A stretch of DNA of 64,000 nt from Sordariomycetes sp. S80-01Y (Eukaryota > Ascomycota > Sordariomycetes), in contig JAXQJY010000033.1 in assembly GCA_037042185.1 (NCBI GenBank), positions 2,232,001 through 2,296,000 of the forward strand, written 5' to 3'. Under the pieces are notes generated by a model. It saw only the letters and a list, made by a program, of their open reading frames with translations, had not been told where the DNA came from and made no database searches. Positions 33,661 to 44,243 of this stretch are shown one piece after another; position 1 is the first letter of the stretch, and each line of letters starts with the position of its first letter. The position numbers and the translations under genes were made by a program.

Positions 33661-35144
33661 TTAAGCGGAAACTTTTGTCCGCTTGTTGGGCGCTGATGAG
33701 GCCTCATCAGCCCCGTTGGAGCCGTCACTTTGGAGGAAAGCCTTAGCTTCTTGCAGCAATTGCTTCTCACCCAACCTCACTATTGTGGCCATGCGCTGGC
33801 GCTCAGGCGGGCAGCTCTCGAGGATGCGTTGGTCTTCTGCAATATTCGTAGAGTAACGACTCTCCAAGTTCAACAGGGTTTGGGTGAGTACGTCGCTGGA
33901 CAGCGTCTTGCGTTTCCTCTTGTCAGGTACTGCCTCCGGGTGTAGTTTGCTGATCCTCTTCAGCACCTCCTTCAAACGCTCTTCAAGATCTTCGGGCATG
34001 CTGGTCACAGCTGCTGGTCCAGCGAAGGTGCCGTCCGGGTTGGGCTCGCCTGACTCCCGCTCGAGAACAAAGACGTCGTCGAATTCGTCGTCTTCTTCGA
34101 TGCTCTTGCGGACCTGCGCGATCGCAGCACTTGAGACCCCTGAGGAGAGGAGCTGCTTCTCCAAGACGGTGTTGACAACATCCCAGGGAATCTCGACCAC
34201 GTCATATCGCGCGTGCTTCTGTGTAGTATAGCCGTATCTTCTGAGGAGCTCCGAGTTCGCATGAGGCCCGTAGTAGTTCAGTATTTCCTCCCCAGCCTTG
34301 ATATGCCGCAGCGCAGTCACTGTCAAGCTGTCGTCTCCGTGGTTCACGTGTGCGTTGAACTCTGCGTCAGCGTTGAGGATATCCGCCATCGGCACCATCC
34401 CCATCATCGACTTCCCCTCCTTGTCCACCTCCCAACCATCATCATTCTCTTCCTCCGCCTCCTCCCCTAGATCATTCTCCAAGTCGAAAGCGTACGACAT
34501 GATGATGCTCCCCATCCGATGGGCTAAATCAATAATCTCATGGTCGTTCTTCGCCTGACTTCCAGCAAATAGGTTGGGTTTGCTGCGAATCACAGGCAAG
34601 ATGCTGGCTCGGAACATCTCCTCAGCTTCATGCCTGCCCACCTTTTGTCTCATAGGACTAGCTTGAACTTCGTTGAGCTCCTCCTCTGTCCAGAACATGG
34701 GGGTGTTGAATGTCGCAGGAAGTACATCGAAGTAGGGTTTCCAGAGGGAGTCCGAGTCACGGAGATACTCGTAGATCATAACAAGGATCAGCAGGCTCCA
34801 ACTGTCCTGCTTCGGGGCGTTGTCATCCTCGCCAGAGTCTAGGTCGAAGACTTCCGGGATCTCAGAGGGAAGTCTCGAGGTTTCGATGCTTATGATCCCT
34901 TTTCGGGGAATAGTGAAGAGCGTCGTCTCCGGCTCGATGTCGTGAGCCGCGACTAGATTAAAGTCAGCCAGTACGCCCATTTACACCAGAGGAAGGTTAG
35001 TCAAGTCTTCTTACTGATTCCTCGACCAGCGTTCCGTGAGCGGAGGTCAACAATCTGGATTGAGTCTGAGAAGGTTGCTCCTGGTAGGTCCTTGAACCAC
35101 TTGAGGAAGGCCTCCGTCCGAGTCTCGAAATCCGCGAGCGACAT
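33661..35144 (-). CDS. SET-domain protein lysine methyltransferase (RKM4/SETD6 type)
   Basis: Two exons (35144-35015, 34952-33661) join in phase to 473 residues. The real start is 'MSLADFETRTEAFLKWFKD' in exon 1; an ATG at 34980 lies inside the intron. The SET domain is split as in the family: 'RNAGRGIIAAHDIEPETTLF' at the start and 'ADILNADAEFN', 'IKAGEEILNYYGPHANSEL', 'RRYGY' at the end, with an iSET helical insert between. The C-terminal Rubis-substrate-binding-like region is helical and closes with a basic 'NKRTKVS'. Yeast Rkm4 methylates ribosomal protein L42; human SETD6 methylates nuclear factors. The substrate here is inferred only. A cytosolic or nuclear site is likely. Confidence 0.85.
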
Positions 35145-35497
35145 TGCGGAATTCCGGACCACTGAATGAAGAATTTGTGTCTGTAAACGGAAGAGAGTAT
35201 TCACGCACTGCCAGCTTTTTGTGCTGAGGCTCAAGTTTCTTACGGTGAAGTTGGAATCCGGCAAATTTCTTCGGCTGGTGGAACGCACTGCGATGGCAGT
35301 CGCACCCCAGTAAGTGCGGACAGTGCGGGCTTCGTGGGGCTATAGGGGACACGGTGCGGCAGGTAAGGTAGGTAGGAACTCCAATTTGTAGCTCACCTCG
35401 TAACACGACCTTCTAATTACGATTATTATATTATCTTTTCGCCATCAAATCACAGAAATATAGAGTTCACCGACTGTCTGCCAAATTGACCAGTCTC
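35145..35497. other. Intergenic, no gene seen
   Basis: Promoter of the SET gene and 3' region of UVE1, 353 bases, with an AT-rich stretch near 35410-35465. Confidence 0.4.
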
Positions 35498-37460
35498 TCA
35501 GTCTTCGACATCCTCACTCTTCTTCCCCTTCTTGATCTCCCTCTTCTTGGGGCGCAACCATTCCTCCATGCCTTCGGGCCAGTACACCCGGCTCTCGGGA
35601 CCTCCCATGCCAAAGTCCTCAGGGGACACATTCTTCTCTGGCACTTCGATATCGTCGTCCTCGGGCGCTTCTTCAGCGTCGCCTTCGTCGGTCTTGGCCT
35701 TCTTCTTCTTAGGTTTCTTGGCCTTACTCTTCTTCTTCTTGATGGCCTTCTTGGGCTCGTCATCCCGCTCATACGGTACAATATCGTTGAATGTATTCCA
35801 ACCTGGCAGTTTGAAGGTGCGCATCAGCTCAAACACGGCTTGCTCCTTGTCCTTCGCCTCGATCATGAGATCCATGTCCTTCGCGCAAGGCGGTAGCGTA
35901 CGCACGCGAGGAGAGTGCATGCGTCTCTCACGCGGCGTAATGGCCAGCGGCGTCTGCTCGCTATAATGCATCTTCTGCCGGATGTTCTTGCGTGTCCACG
36001 TAGCCTTTATGCGGTCGTACAGGCTAATGATGTCGTGGGTACCCTCGCGAATTTGATTGGCATCGAAGAGAATATTGTGGTGGTGATAGTCGAGTACCAT
36101 AGGAATATTGAGCTCTTCACACACCGGCAGGAGGTCATGCACCGTCCACGAAACATCATCGTTCTCTAGGACGAGACGATTCTTGACGTTGGGTGATACT
36201 TTCGCATAGTTTTCTCGGAATCGATCCAGAGCTGCAGCCTTGTCGCCATACGTGCCGCCCATGTGGAGGATCATGACAGCGTCCCGGTCTTGCTGTTCCG
36301 GCAGCTTCAAAAGGGATAGCAACTCGGCATGATATTCCAGATCTCGGATGGCAGCAGTTATGACTTCCTTGCGAGGGCTCCCAAGCTGGGTAAACTGACC
36401 AGGATGCGTAGTGAGACGGTGTCCAAGCTCACCAGCGACTTTGCCAGCCTCTGCGAGCGTCTCAGCTGCGAAGGGTGCCAATTTGTAGCCGTGCTCCGCA
36501 TGGCTTGCAAAAGGGAACATCTCGCTACTCAGGCGCATGAATTTGATACCATACTTGTCATTCCAACGCAGCATCTTCACAATATCCCTGGCGTTGGCGA
36601 GTCCGAGCTCCTGCACATATCTTGCACCTCTCTCGATGTCTCCGGGTTTGCTTTTATCGGGTCGGTTCTTGGTCGCGTGTTCCGGCTCGTCGGGATTCCG
36701 CAGAGGATGTCGATGCTCAATGATGGAGCTCATGCGACAAGTCCTGGAGGAGAAGACCGGCGGGTTCGAAGCTCTTAAATAGGTGTTTAGGCATGCCTAA
36801 ATCACGGTTTTCAGTCAGCTCCTCGGTCTCTGTTGTCTGCGCCAAGCCAGTAGGTTGGCCATGGCTCCATCCGGGATCCTCAGATCTCACATAACCAAGG
36901 CGACCTGTCCACGGCAGTGGTAGCGTGTCACTGTTCACCGGGGGCGGTCTTCGTGCTCCCCTCTCCACATCGTCCATGGGCTCGGCAGCCAAATCTCCCT
37001 CCGCGATCTCGGCGTCGTGGTTGCTGAGCGGGGCCTGTTCGATGGAACCAGAATCTTCTCTGTGGTCGTTGACGACTTCCTTCTTGCCAGGTCGATGTGG
37101 CTGAGAGGGCACGATGGGGACCGTCGTGTCCGTGCTGATGACCTCATCCATGTCGACACTTAAGTCTGAGGTGTCAACGGCCTGCTGCTGTCTCTTGACC
37201 GCGCTCTGGAAGGAGTCTTCCATGGCCTGTAGGTTGCGCATCGCCCGCTGAACATCCTGCTTGCTCTCCCGAGTATTCGTCCTCTCGGCACGTGGTCTCC
37301 TCTCGCCCTCACCATTTGCATACAGCACCCCGAGAGCTGCTGGCTCCGCTGAGTCCTCTCTGAAGGCATGCTTGTTGCGAGCGCTTCGGCGGCGTGCTGG
37401 CTCGGCTGGCGAGGAAGGGACTGAGGCACCATTGCGCTTTCTCTTCATGGCGGCGGGCAT
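35498..37460 (-). CDS. uve1: UV-damage endonuclease UVE1/UVDE
   Basis: Two exons (37460-36891, 36796-35498) join in phase to 622 residues. The intron falls inside the most conserved start of the domain: 'LPLPWTGRLGY' then 'ACLNTYLRASNPPVFSSRTC'. The TIM-barrel core carries the metal-site motifs 'LTTHPGQFTQLG', 'MILHMGGTYGDK', 'LVLENDD' and 'MVLDYHHHN'. The enzyme nicks DNA 5' of UV photoproducts and other lesions, starting an alternative excision repair path in nucleus and mitochondria. The N-terminal 190 residues are charged with 'MKRKRNG' and 'RRRSARNK' as NLS candidates. Unusually the C-terminal part has a long Lys run ('KKKKSKAKKPKKKKAK') next to acidic stretches. MKRKRNG at 37448 is an alternative start. 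Confidence 0.92.
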
Positions 37461-39022
37461 TGTCGCGGGTCGCTGGCCGTGATGAAATCGGGCCACGTAG
37501 CTGTGTTGTCGAAGCAAGTGCGATATGCAGTTGACGCGAGGTTCAGTAAGGGAGAAGCGCATGCAAGCGTGGGACGCTCTGTGCTGTTGAGTATGGTTAT
37601 GGTAGCTTCTCCAGCAGGGATGCGCATGCAGTCTTAAAGCAGGTGGACAGAGTGTGTGTAGACAAGCAGGAAGTCTGAGAAGTGAGCTGTGATATTGTTT
37701 CTATTAACTGGAACACGGAGCTCGACGTTGAAAGTGAAGCACTTGCACGCGTTCGGAGCTTTGGCCCCGGAGCAGGCCTGAGTGGTGTGACGGATAGAGC
37801 GCGTCATGCAAGCCACAGGCTGGTGGCAGCCACTGGTTGAAATTGAGCTGCCAATTTCTGTCTTGCCAGACCCCTTACCAAATTTTGTCTGTTTGTCTCT
37901 CGATGTGATCGGAAGACACGATTCAGTAATCGTGATGGTCGATGAAGTCATGGCCAAGAGATGACGTCAATCGTGGATCGATAGGGAGCGAAAGCTCCTT
38001 TTGTGAACCACCACCGCCAATGAGGCTGGACGCGATGCATCAGAATTGACCGTCAATGAATGAACATCAGCTGTCCAGAAGGTCCAGCGCTAACAAGTTG
38101 ACTCCCCATTAGGCGCCTTCAGAAACCATGGCCCAGAACCAGTATCTCGGCATCTCGGCAGGGCTCTCGAACCATCCCAACTCGAGCACAGCAATATAAG
38201 CACTACCCTGTAGTGAACGTTGCTGATATGCTGGCTTGATCCTGAGCAACCGGGCAATGAGGGTGGCCAGTGCTGCAGTCCGTATTGTTTGCTTGGACAT
38301 CCCCAGAAAGGATGGAACGATTTCGGTGGATTCAGGTTGACTCGTGTAGTGACAGTCAACCTCATGATCCGTGTCTGCGGTTCTCTCAGAAGGCTGGAGT
38401 AGGCATTTTTGGCTGTGACATGTAATCGTAAATCGGCTGCGGAGGTAAATGAGTTTTGCTGTTTTCTTCCCCGGCTTCAGTCAAGCTTCACTTGAAGATC
38501 TCGGGACTTCTAAGGCGGCCGTAGCTGAAGAATACCAACACACATATGCTACACAGGCACTATGTATGCAACAATCAGTCCTTCGGAACAGCTTGGACAC
38601 AATCAGAAGTGTGTAAGCGAACGTGACGCCCCCGTAGAGGGAACTCGACCACTGAAACGTCAAGGCCTAGCCTCGTAGGTATATCGTTTCTCCATTGCGA
38701 AGCGACCGTATCATTGGGCTCCTTCCACCACCTGTGGAGTGAAGTAGAAGGACGGTCGGTGGGCACAACACTCCGGCCATGAGGTACTGCCTTCTTGAAG
38801 TAGATGGCGCCCAGACAGGTCGGCTACAGCTGGGAACACCGGGGGTTGATCGAGGCCATCGGCAAGACTATGGTGGCTCATGGCGATGGGAAAGCTGTAC
38901 ATGTCCAGGACCTTTGTAGGAATGATTTGCTTGGCGCACTGCACAAAGTCAACGGGGGTATCATTGCTATCGATCACTACGACAAACGCCACACACAAAC
39001 CAGCAAACGCCATTACTGAAGC
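37461..39022. other. Intergenic, 1.56 kb, no gene seen
   Basis: UVE1 promoter side and unassigned sequence. Open frames are short, on both strands and of no recognisable content. Confidence 0.35.
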
Positions 39023-40073
39023 TCAGCCCAGGCCCATCACTCGGCCTCCCCCTGGGGCCATGTACATTGTCGAAATCACGACTGACCGCGACGGCGCGTG
39101 CGGTCTCGTGTAGTACTGCACCCTACACATGGGGCAGTCGAACCTGTCCATGAGAAACCAGCTGGCGAGGCACCGCGAGTGAAAGACGTGGCCGCAGGTG
39201 TTCAAGGTCAAGATGTCGTCGGCGACCTCCTCAACTGCAGCTGCATCTTCGTCTCCCGCCTCTTGGGACATGCAGGACAGTTTCCGCCGGACGCTGATGC
39301 GTTTCTTGCGTCGAGTGCGCTCTGTGGCCGTGGCCAGCTCGTCGAGGGCTCCTCGGATGTTGCGCCCGTTGACAAGTGCCGGCTCAGGCATCAGGGGCCC
39401 AATGCAAATCGGACTATTGGATGCAGTCAGCCACGACATTCCTTTCTGTCAAATAGGCAGGCCACGCTTTGCAACATGCGCTCGTCTGTGTGGCCTGACT
39501 TCATCCTCCCGCCATCATGATATGCAACAAGGACGGATTGGATGCGGGGGCCGCCCCCGTGACCTCAGGCTGGGGCCGGCAGACGCGCTCCCAGCCCCCC
39601 CAACCCTGCACCGCCTGCGCTGGCATGGCAGTGGCAGTCTGCACTGCAGGCGGGCAGTTGGGACGTCCTGAGTGGAAGTTCAAGTTCTGATGGGAACACT
39701 GACCATTCACCCATTTCCAGTTGAGCGGCTGTCGCTTCGACATCGTCGCCTTCAGGTTTCCCGTGGCTAGCATTACGATCGGGGTTCGGTGGGCCGCGGA
39801 GAGTCGAACAGGCAGTGACGGTGCTGAGCTTTCGCTGGGCGCGCTGCAACTGCTTGGGCCCCGGTTCCGCGGCGTTCAAGTGCCTGGTCCTACGGCGAGA
39901 AGTGATGGCGCCGGCCCTGGTGATGATGACAATGATGTCAGTCCTCCAGCCTCGGAAGAGCCGTGTGACCTCAACGCCTTCGCTGCCACGAAGGAGGAGA
40001 CTTGAACGTACAAAGGTGCCATGATGAAAAAAATGCAGAAGAGGCAGAGCAGCACGACGCTCAGCTGCTTCAT
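39023..40073 (-). CDS. Putative membrane-anchored RING-like protein, exon 3 join uncertain
   Basis: The first exon (from the ATG at 40073) encodes 'MKQLSVVLLCLFCIFFIMAP', a signal anchor, and ends at a GTACGT donor. It joins in phase through a CACCAG acceptor to a basic stretch 'GAITSRRRTRHLNAAEPGP' and on to 'VEATAAQLEMG'. The last exon (39023 to about 39450) ends with the second half of a RING-H2: 'TLNTCGHVFHSRCLASWF' then 'DRFDCPMCRVQY'. The order, membrane helix then RING, fits fungal ATL-like E3 ligases. The first Cys pair of the RING is not seen: only one Cys ('KLSCMS') lies at the right distance. The intron before the last exon could not be fixed. A missing exon or a degenerate RING are both possible. 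Confidence 0.45.
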
Positions 40074-40213
40074 GTTGCGCGGGCTGGAGCTCGGGCTCCT
40101 CCCAGGACCTCCAGTTTGGGGGTTGGGCTGATTGCGCGTCTCTCGGACTCAACTCGGGTTGGATTGCTTGGCTCTACGCGCTGAGCGATGGGGAGCAGTG
40201 TCGTTCCATTGCC

Positions 40214-40423
40214 TCAGTATCCGCTCGTGTGATTGTCGAAGAAGAGATACGAGTTTGGCGACTCGCCGCCGGCCACGCCATACAGCTCTAGCTGGCTATA
40301 TCTAAAATTCAGCTGTCTGGCAGCCGCATCCCCTCCCGCCCTCTGCATCGTATCCCAATCATGATAACGGCTGAGGGCTACCCCGACTTGGGCGTCGGTC
40401 ACACGCACCCGCCACCAAACCAT
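40214..40423 (-). CDS. Short coding-like frame (69 aa), unknown
   Basis: The frame 'MVWWRVRVTDAQVGVALSRY' to 'LFFDNHTSGY' ends in a clean stop and contains 'AARQLNFRYSQLELYGVAGG', which looks like part of a folded protein. The frame is closed by a stop just upstream and lacks an acceptor in between, so either the ATG at 40423 is the true start or this is the end of an older gene. No family was recognised. Confidence 0.3.
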   Translation of the reverse strand: MVWWRVRVTDAQVGVALSRYHDWDTMQRAGGDAAARQLNFRYSQLELYGVAGGESPNSYLFFDNHTSGY

Positions 40424-43400
40424 CCGACGACCCCATGCGGTAAGTTATCCCCTTCGTAGGTTCGTAGAAATCCAGGCCGCGGAGAAGTGACGGCACGCAA
40501 CACTGACGTCTTGACATGGGAATTTTCTTGGCAAATCGTCCTTCACACCGCGAGACTCCCACCATCCATATTCTTTGAGTCATACCTCGAACTTCATTGG
40601 CAGCCTCGACTTTCGCATGTCGGCTTCGTGGGAGATTGACAGAGTTCAGTGCGGGGGTCCGCCGGGCCATCGTCACATCGCGCGGACGGTGCCAGCGGAT
40701 GCCGCGCAATGTCTCATGCCGGCACGCTGAGGCCCGGTACGAAGCAGCGAGGCGACTCGGAGGTACGAGCTACGGTGTGATAGGGAACGGAATACGGAGG
40801 ACTCACAGAGCTCTCGACTCCGATCTGTCCCGACAGCCGCTTATCTTTCGATGAACCCAGTTATCACGTCAGTGCCCAGGCTTGCTAGGCCTGGGGGGTG
40901 GGTACCGCGATACGCCTCGTGAGTGGCCCGCGGCAAGATCAGCCTCCTTGCGGAGACCCGGGACAGCCGCACTGACTTAGTACAGTACGTAGAAAATAAG
41001 CTTATTGTTGAGGCTGCAGTTCCTCGAAATTCCAGACGCCGATGCCAAGGGACCACCCCCTCGAAACGGTCTCGTTGCTCAGTGGATACGTCGAGCGACC
41101 TGCCCGAAGCAATACGCGGATATGCACCAACTACTAAGAGAAATCACTGAGAGAAACACGCCATTCACCAGTCGCTGCCACGGTTCATATCTCAGCCCAT
41201 CGAGACATCGAGACGGTCCGTCGCCAGGAAGAGTCGCCAGCATCTCCGCAGGGGTGGTGGGTGCCCAAGGAGTCGCCGAGACCACCAAGGAAGCACCGCC
41301 AAGATGCACGACCCGGTTTTTGTGACGACGATGCTGGGGCTTGCTGGGCTTTTGCTGGGCTTGGACGGATTCCGGCACGCAAGACGGCAGAAACAAGCTT
41401 TGGTAATGGCCGAGCCTCATCTGTTATGAAGTGTTACGGGCAGATGATGGTTGTTATTGACTCCAGGTTCAGACACGCGGACCGATGGCGCCGATTGGAA
41501 TGAGATCTCACCGGCAACGGGGGCGAGTCAGGGCCGGTGCTGCCAAGCTCGCTGCGCCGTTGCATGCTTGATTTTGCTCGTCAAGGGCGCTCTGGGCGTC
41601 GTTTCCGATGTCTTCCACCGACTTCTCCCACCAGCAGGCAAACACCAGACGCATCTCCGGGCAGCGCCTCTAAAGACCGCACACTCGTTGCTGCGTGTCG
41701 GTGGAGCGAGCGGTGGGGGCCTTCGATGGAAGGTGCTTGGAAAGATTCGAAAGGTCAGCTGACACTCTGCGCTGAGCCTCTCCGCGCGGTGAACGGGCCT
41801 GCGATGCATAAAAGATGGGGCCTCATAGGCTGGGCTCGGGGCTGGCACCTTAATCAGTGGATCGAGCGATCAGACCGTCATCATGCGGCGCGTCCTTTTT
41901 TCTTCTCGCCTGGAGTGCACAGAGACACAAGAGCCGGGCTCAACAAACGCCGGGCTGTCTGTGGTCCTCCCTGGAGACAGCGCCAAGCATCCTGCACGTG
42001 CAGTTCGAGGCTCATCCAATGACGAGGGTGCGAGTTACGCGGCTCCGCGGGAACACAAGGGCCCCCCGTGTGCCCCCCCGCTAGCGACAGTCCGTGACGC
42101 TGTGCTCTGCTCTGCGTTCCTTCGTCAGGTACTAATAAATCCAGGTCAATGCTACCCACAATCCATTCGTGTTGGCCAGCGAGAGCGCGAGGGGTGGTAG
42201 TGGTAGTCGTCCATGTAGGATGACGATGAGTGCTGCTCATCAGATGCGCAGAGTTCGATATTGCGGCTTCCGGGATCCCTGGATGCAACGGCAGGCCAAC
42301 TCCAAACTCCCCCGGCTTGACAAGCCACATCCTTGCCACCCCGCCTGGGTGGGATGGGATGGACTCGCAGCACGTCAACAAATCGGCGGTGCTTATCAGC
42401 TGGACCAACCCGAGGGACGGCGCCGCAACTCTATTCGCCAATGGCCGGGCCCGGGCCACACGCTACCTAACTGTGACTGGTGATTTACTCACACCTCCCA
42501 AGTGCCCAAGAGCCTCCACGGCGAGGTGCAGCGCCTGGTTGGACGAGATGCTGGCACGCTCCGCCCGGCGTGGCCTTGGCTGTTGGGCTAAGAATCTATT
42601 ACCCCGCCATTGATGCGTACGTCGCACACACGAGATAGCTCGTGTACCGTGTATGGTCTGTCAAGAGCCATGGTGGGTGGGTTCGTCACCGATCAGCCTG
42701 GGAGTGGAGGGCATCAAGGTTTGAGCCACGTCTCGCGGGTCAAGGCGAGATTCGAGAAGGAGTCTCCCGACGGTTGGGGTTGCTCCCGGGCTCTGGACTA
42801 GAAGCGAAACAGTCGAGGAACGTTGAAAGAAGCTCGGAAATGAAAGTCAAAACGTAGCCCTGTCTGGGGAAGATTGGCGTGCGTGCGAGACAAGACCTCC
42901 CGTGGCTGCATGCGTCTGCGGTGAAACCGACGTGGGATTCTCGAGAGGGCAAGACACCACGCGCGAAGCCTCTTTTTTCCCCCCTTCCCACGGCTCGCAT
43001 TTGCAGAACCTCAGCGCGAGAAGTGCTTCGGGTGATCGGGTAGAGTCCGTCGAGCCCCCCAATTCTTCCCGCGTCGTGGTTAGTCTATGCATCGGATTCA
43101 GTCTCGTCGATGCTGCCTGGGCTTTTACGTACATGTACGGGTCACCCACAAGAGCGCAGGGCGGCAGCATCAAGAGTGGAAATACCAAGATTGCGCCATA
43201 TGGCACTGGCAGATGCCCAGAGAAGACGTCCTCCCACGTCCCGGCGCACGACTCTGGTGCTGTGAAATGCAATTGAACAAGTCAGACCAGACCGCATCTG
43301 AGCAAGCCAGGGTTGGGAACGACGAGGATCTGCCTCGCGTACGATTCCATGGAGAACGACGTCATGGCACCTGTTGCTGTGCATGGGGTGCTCAACGTCA

Positions 43401-44243
43401 ACGGTCCAAGACCGGCAGAACAAGACCAGCATCGCCAGAGCCAGAGCCAGCGTCGGCAACGGCACATGTACCCCCTACTGCCAGAACAGCAGCTAGAGCC
43501 ATGATTCAATCCTTTGCGCGGGTGAGTGCCTGGCAGGAAACAGCGTACGGAGTACTCGTACCCAGGTGCCAGGCATGCCAGCATCTCCACCATGATGGGG
43601 CAGTCAAACTAAGCTTGTCTTTTGTCTACTGGGCCCCCACCGCGCCAGCTTCACCAGCGCCTTGCTAAGTCCACACACCCTTGCCAGTCTCTCAGCCGAG
43701 CACGGCAACTTAAATTCGCCTGCATTCCAGGTACCAAAGTCTCTTTTTCTCCCCTTCCTTCCCTTTCTTATTCCTTTCCTCTTTTTCTTCCCAAAGTCGT
43801 CATCGACACTGGCAATCTCCCCTCCCCTCCTCCTCTTACAAGCCCCATTCCTGTTTGCTGCCAACGGCCAAAGGTAAACAGAAGACAACTCGAAAGAGGA
43901 CTCGGAACCGGCTCCATCATTCAGTTGACTCGCCGGACTCGCACTTGACTGCCCTGGATCTTTTGGATTCGATTGAGACTGGACTCTGAACACACATGTA
44001 GTTGCGTGCGTTAGCATAGCGGTTTCTGTTGGCTGGTTCAGGTTGCGACATCTCTCTACTATTCAACAGACAGTCTTTATCGTTGTCCCGATTGCTCTCG
44101 ATCTGCATAGGCACAGGCATTGCGTCGTTGCCCCGCTGGAGCTACCGCCCCATCACTTTTAACACCCCAAAGGCAAACTCACTACTTCCCTCCCAATCTC
44201 AACCACAACCTTGATACTCGAATCCGATTGAAACATCGCAATC
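40424..44243. other. Gene-poor 3.8 kb upstream of the ENA ATPase
   Basis: A long, GC-rich stretch with many overlapping but unconvincing frames on both strands (for example 41881-42459 minus and 43087-43668 plus). Its 3' end holds the promoter and leader of the ENA gene. I see no gene in it. Confidence 0.4.
43739..43792 (+). promoter_or_regulatory. Pyrimidine-rich tract in the ENA upstream region
   Basis: A nearly pure C/T stretch of about 54 bases, 450 bases before the ENA start codon. CT blocks of this kind are common just upstream of transcription starts of well-expressed filamentous-fungal genes. The transcription start itself cannot be read from the sequence. Confidence 0.4.

Noticed and set aside
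41040-41110. tRNA-like phrase with a possible A box
   Set aside because: No matching T-arm or acceptor stem could be paired at the right distance.
41881-42459. A 192-codon minus-strand frame in the gene-poor region
   Set aside because: It overlaps similar-length frames on the other strand, is rich in Pro, His and Thr without pattern, and has no recognisable segment; it is probably due to high GC.
41542-43573. Four GCCARG (PacC-type) words upstream of the ENA pump
   Set aside because: About as many are expected by chance in 3 kb on two strands, so they are no evidence for pH control.
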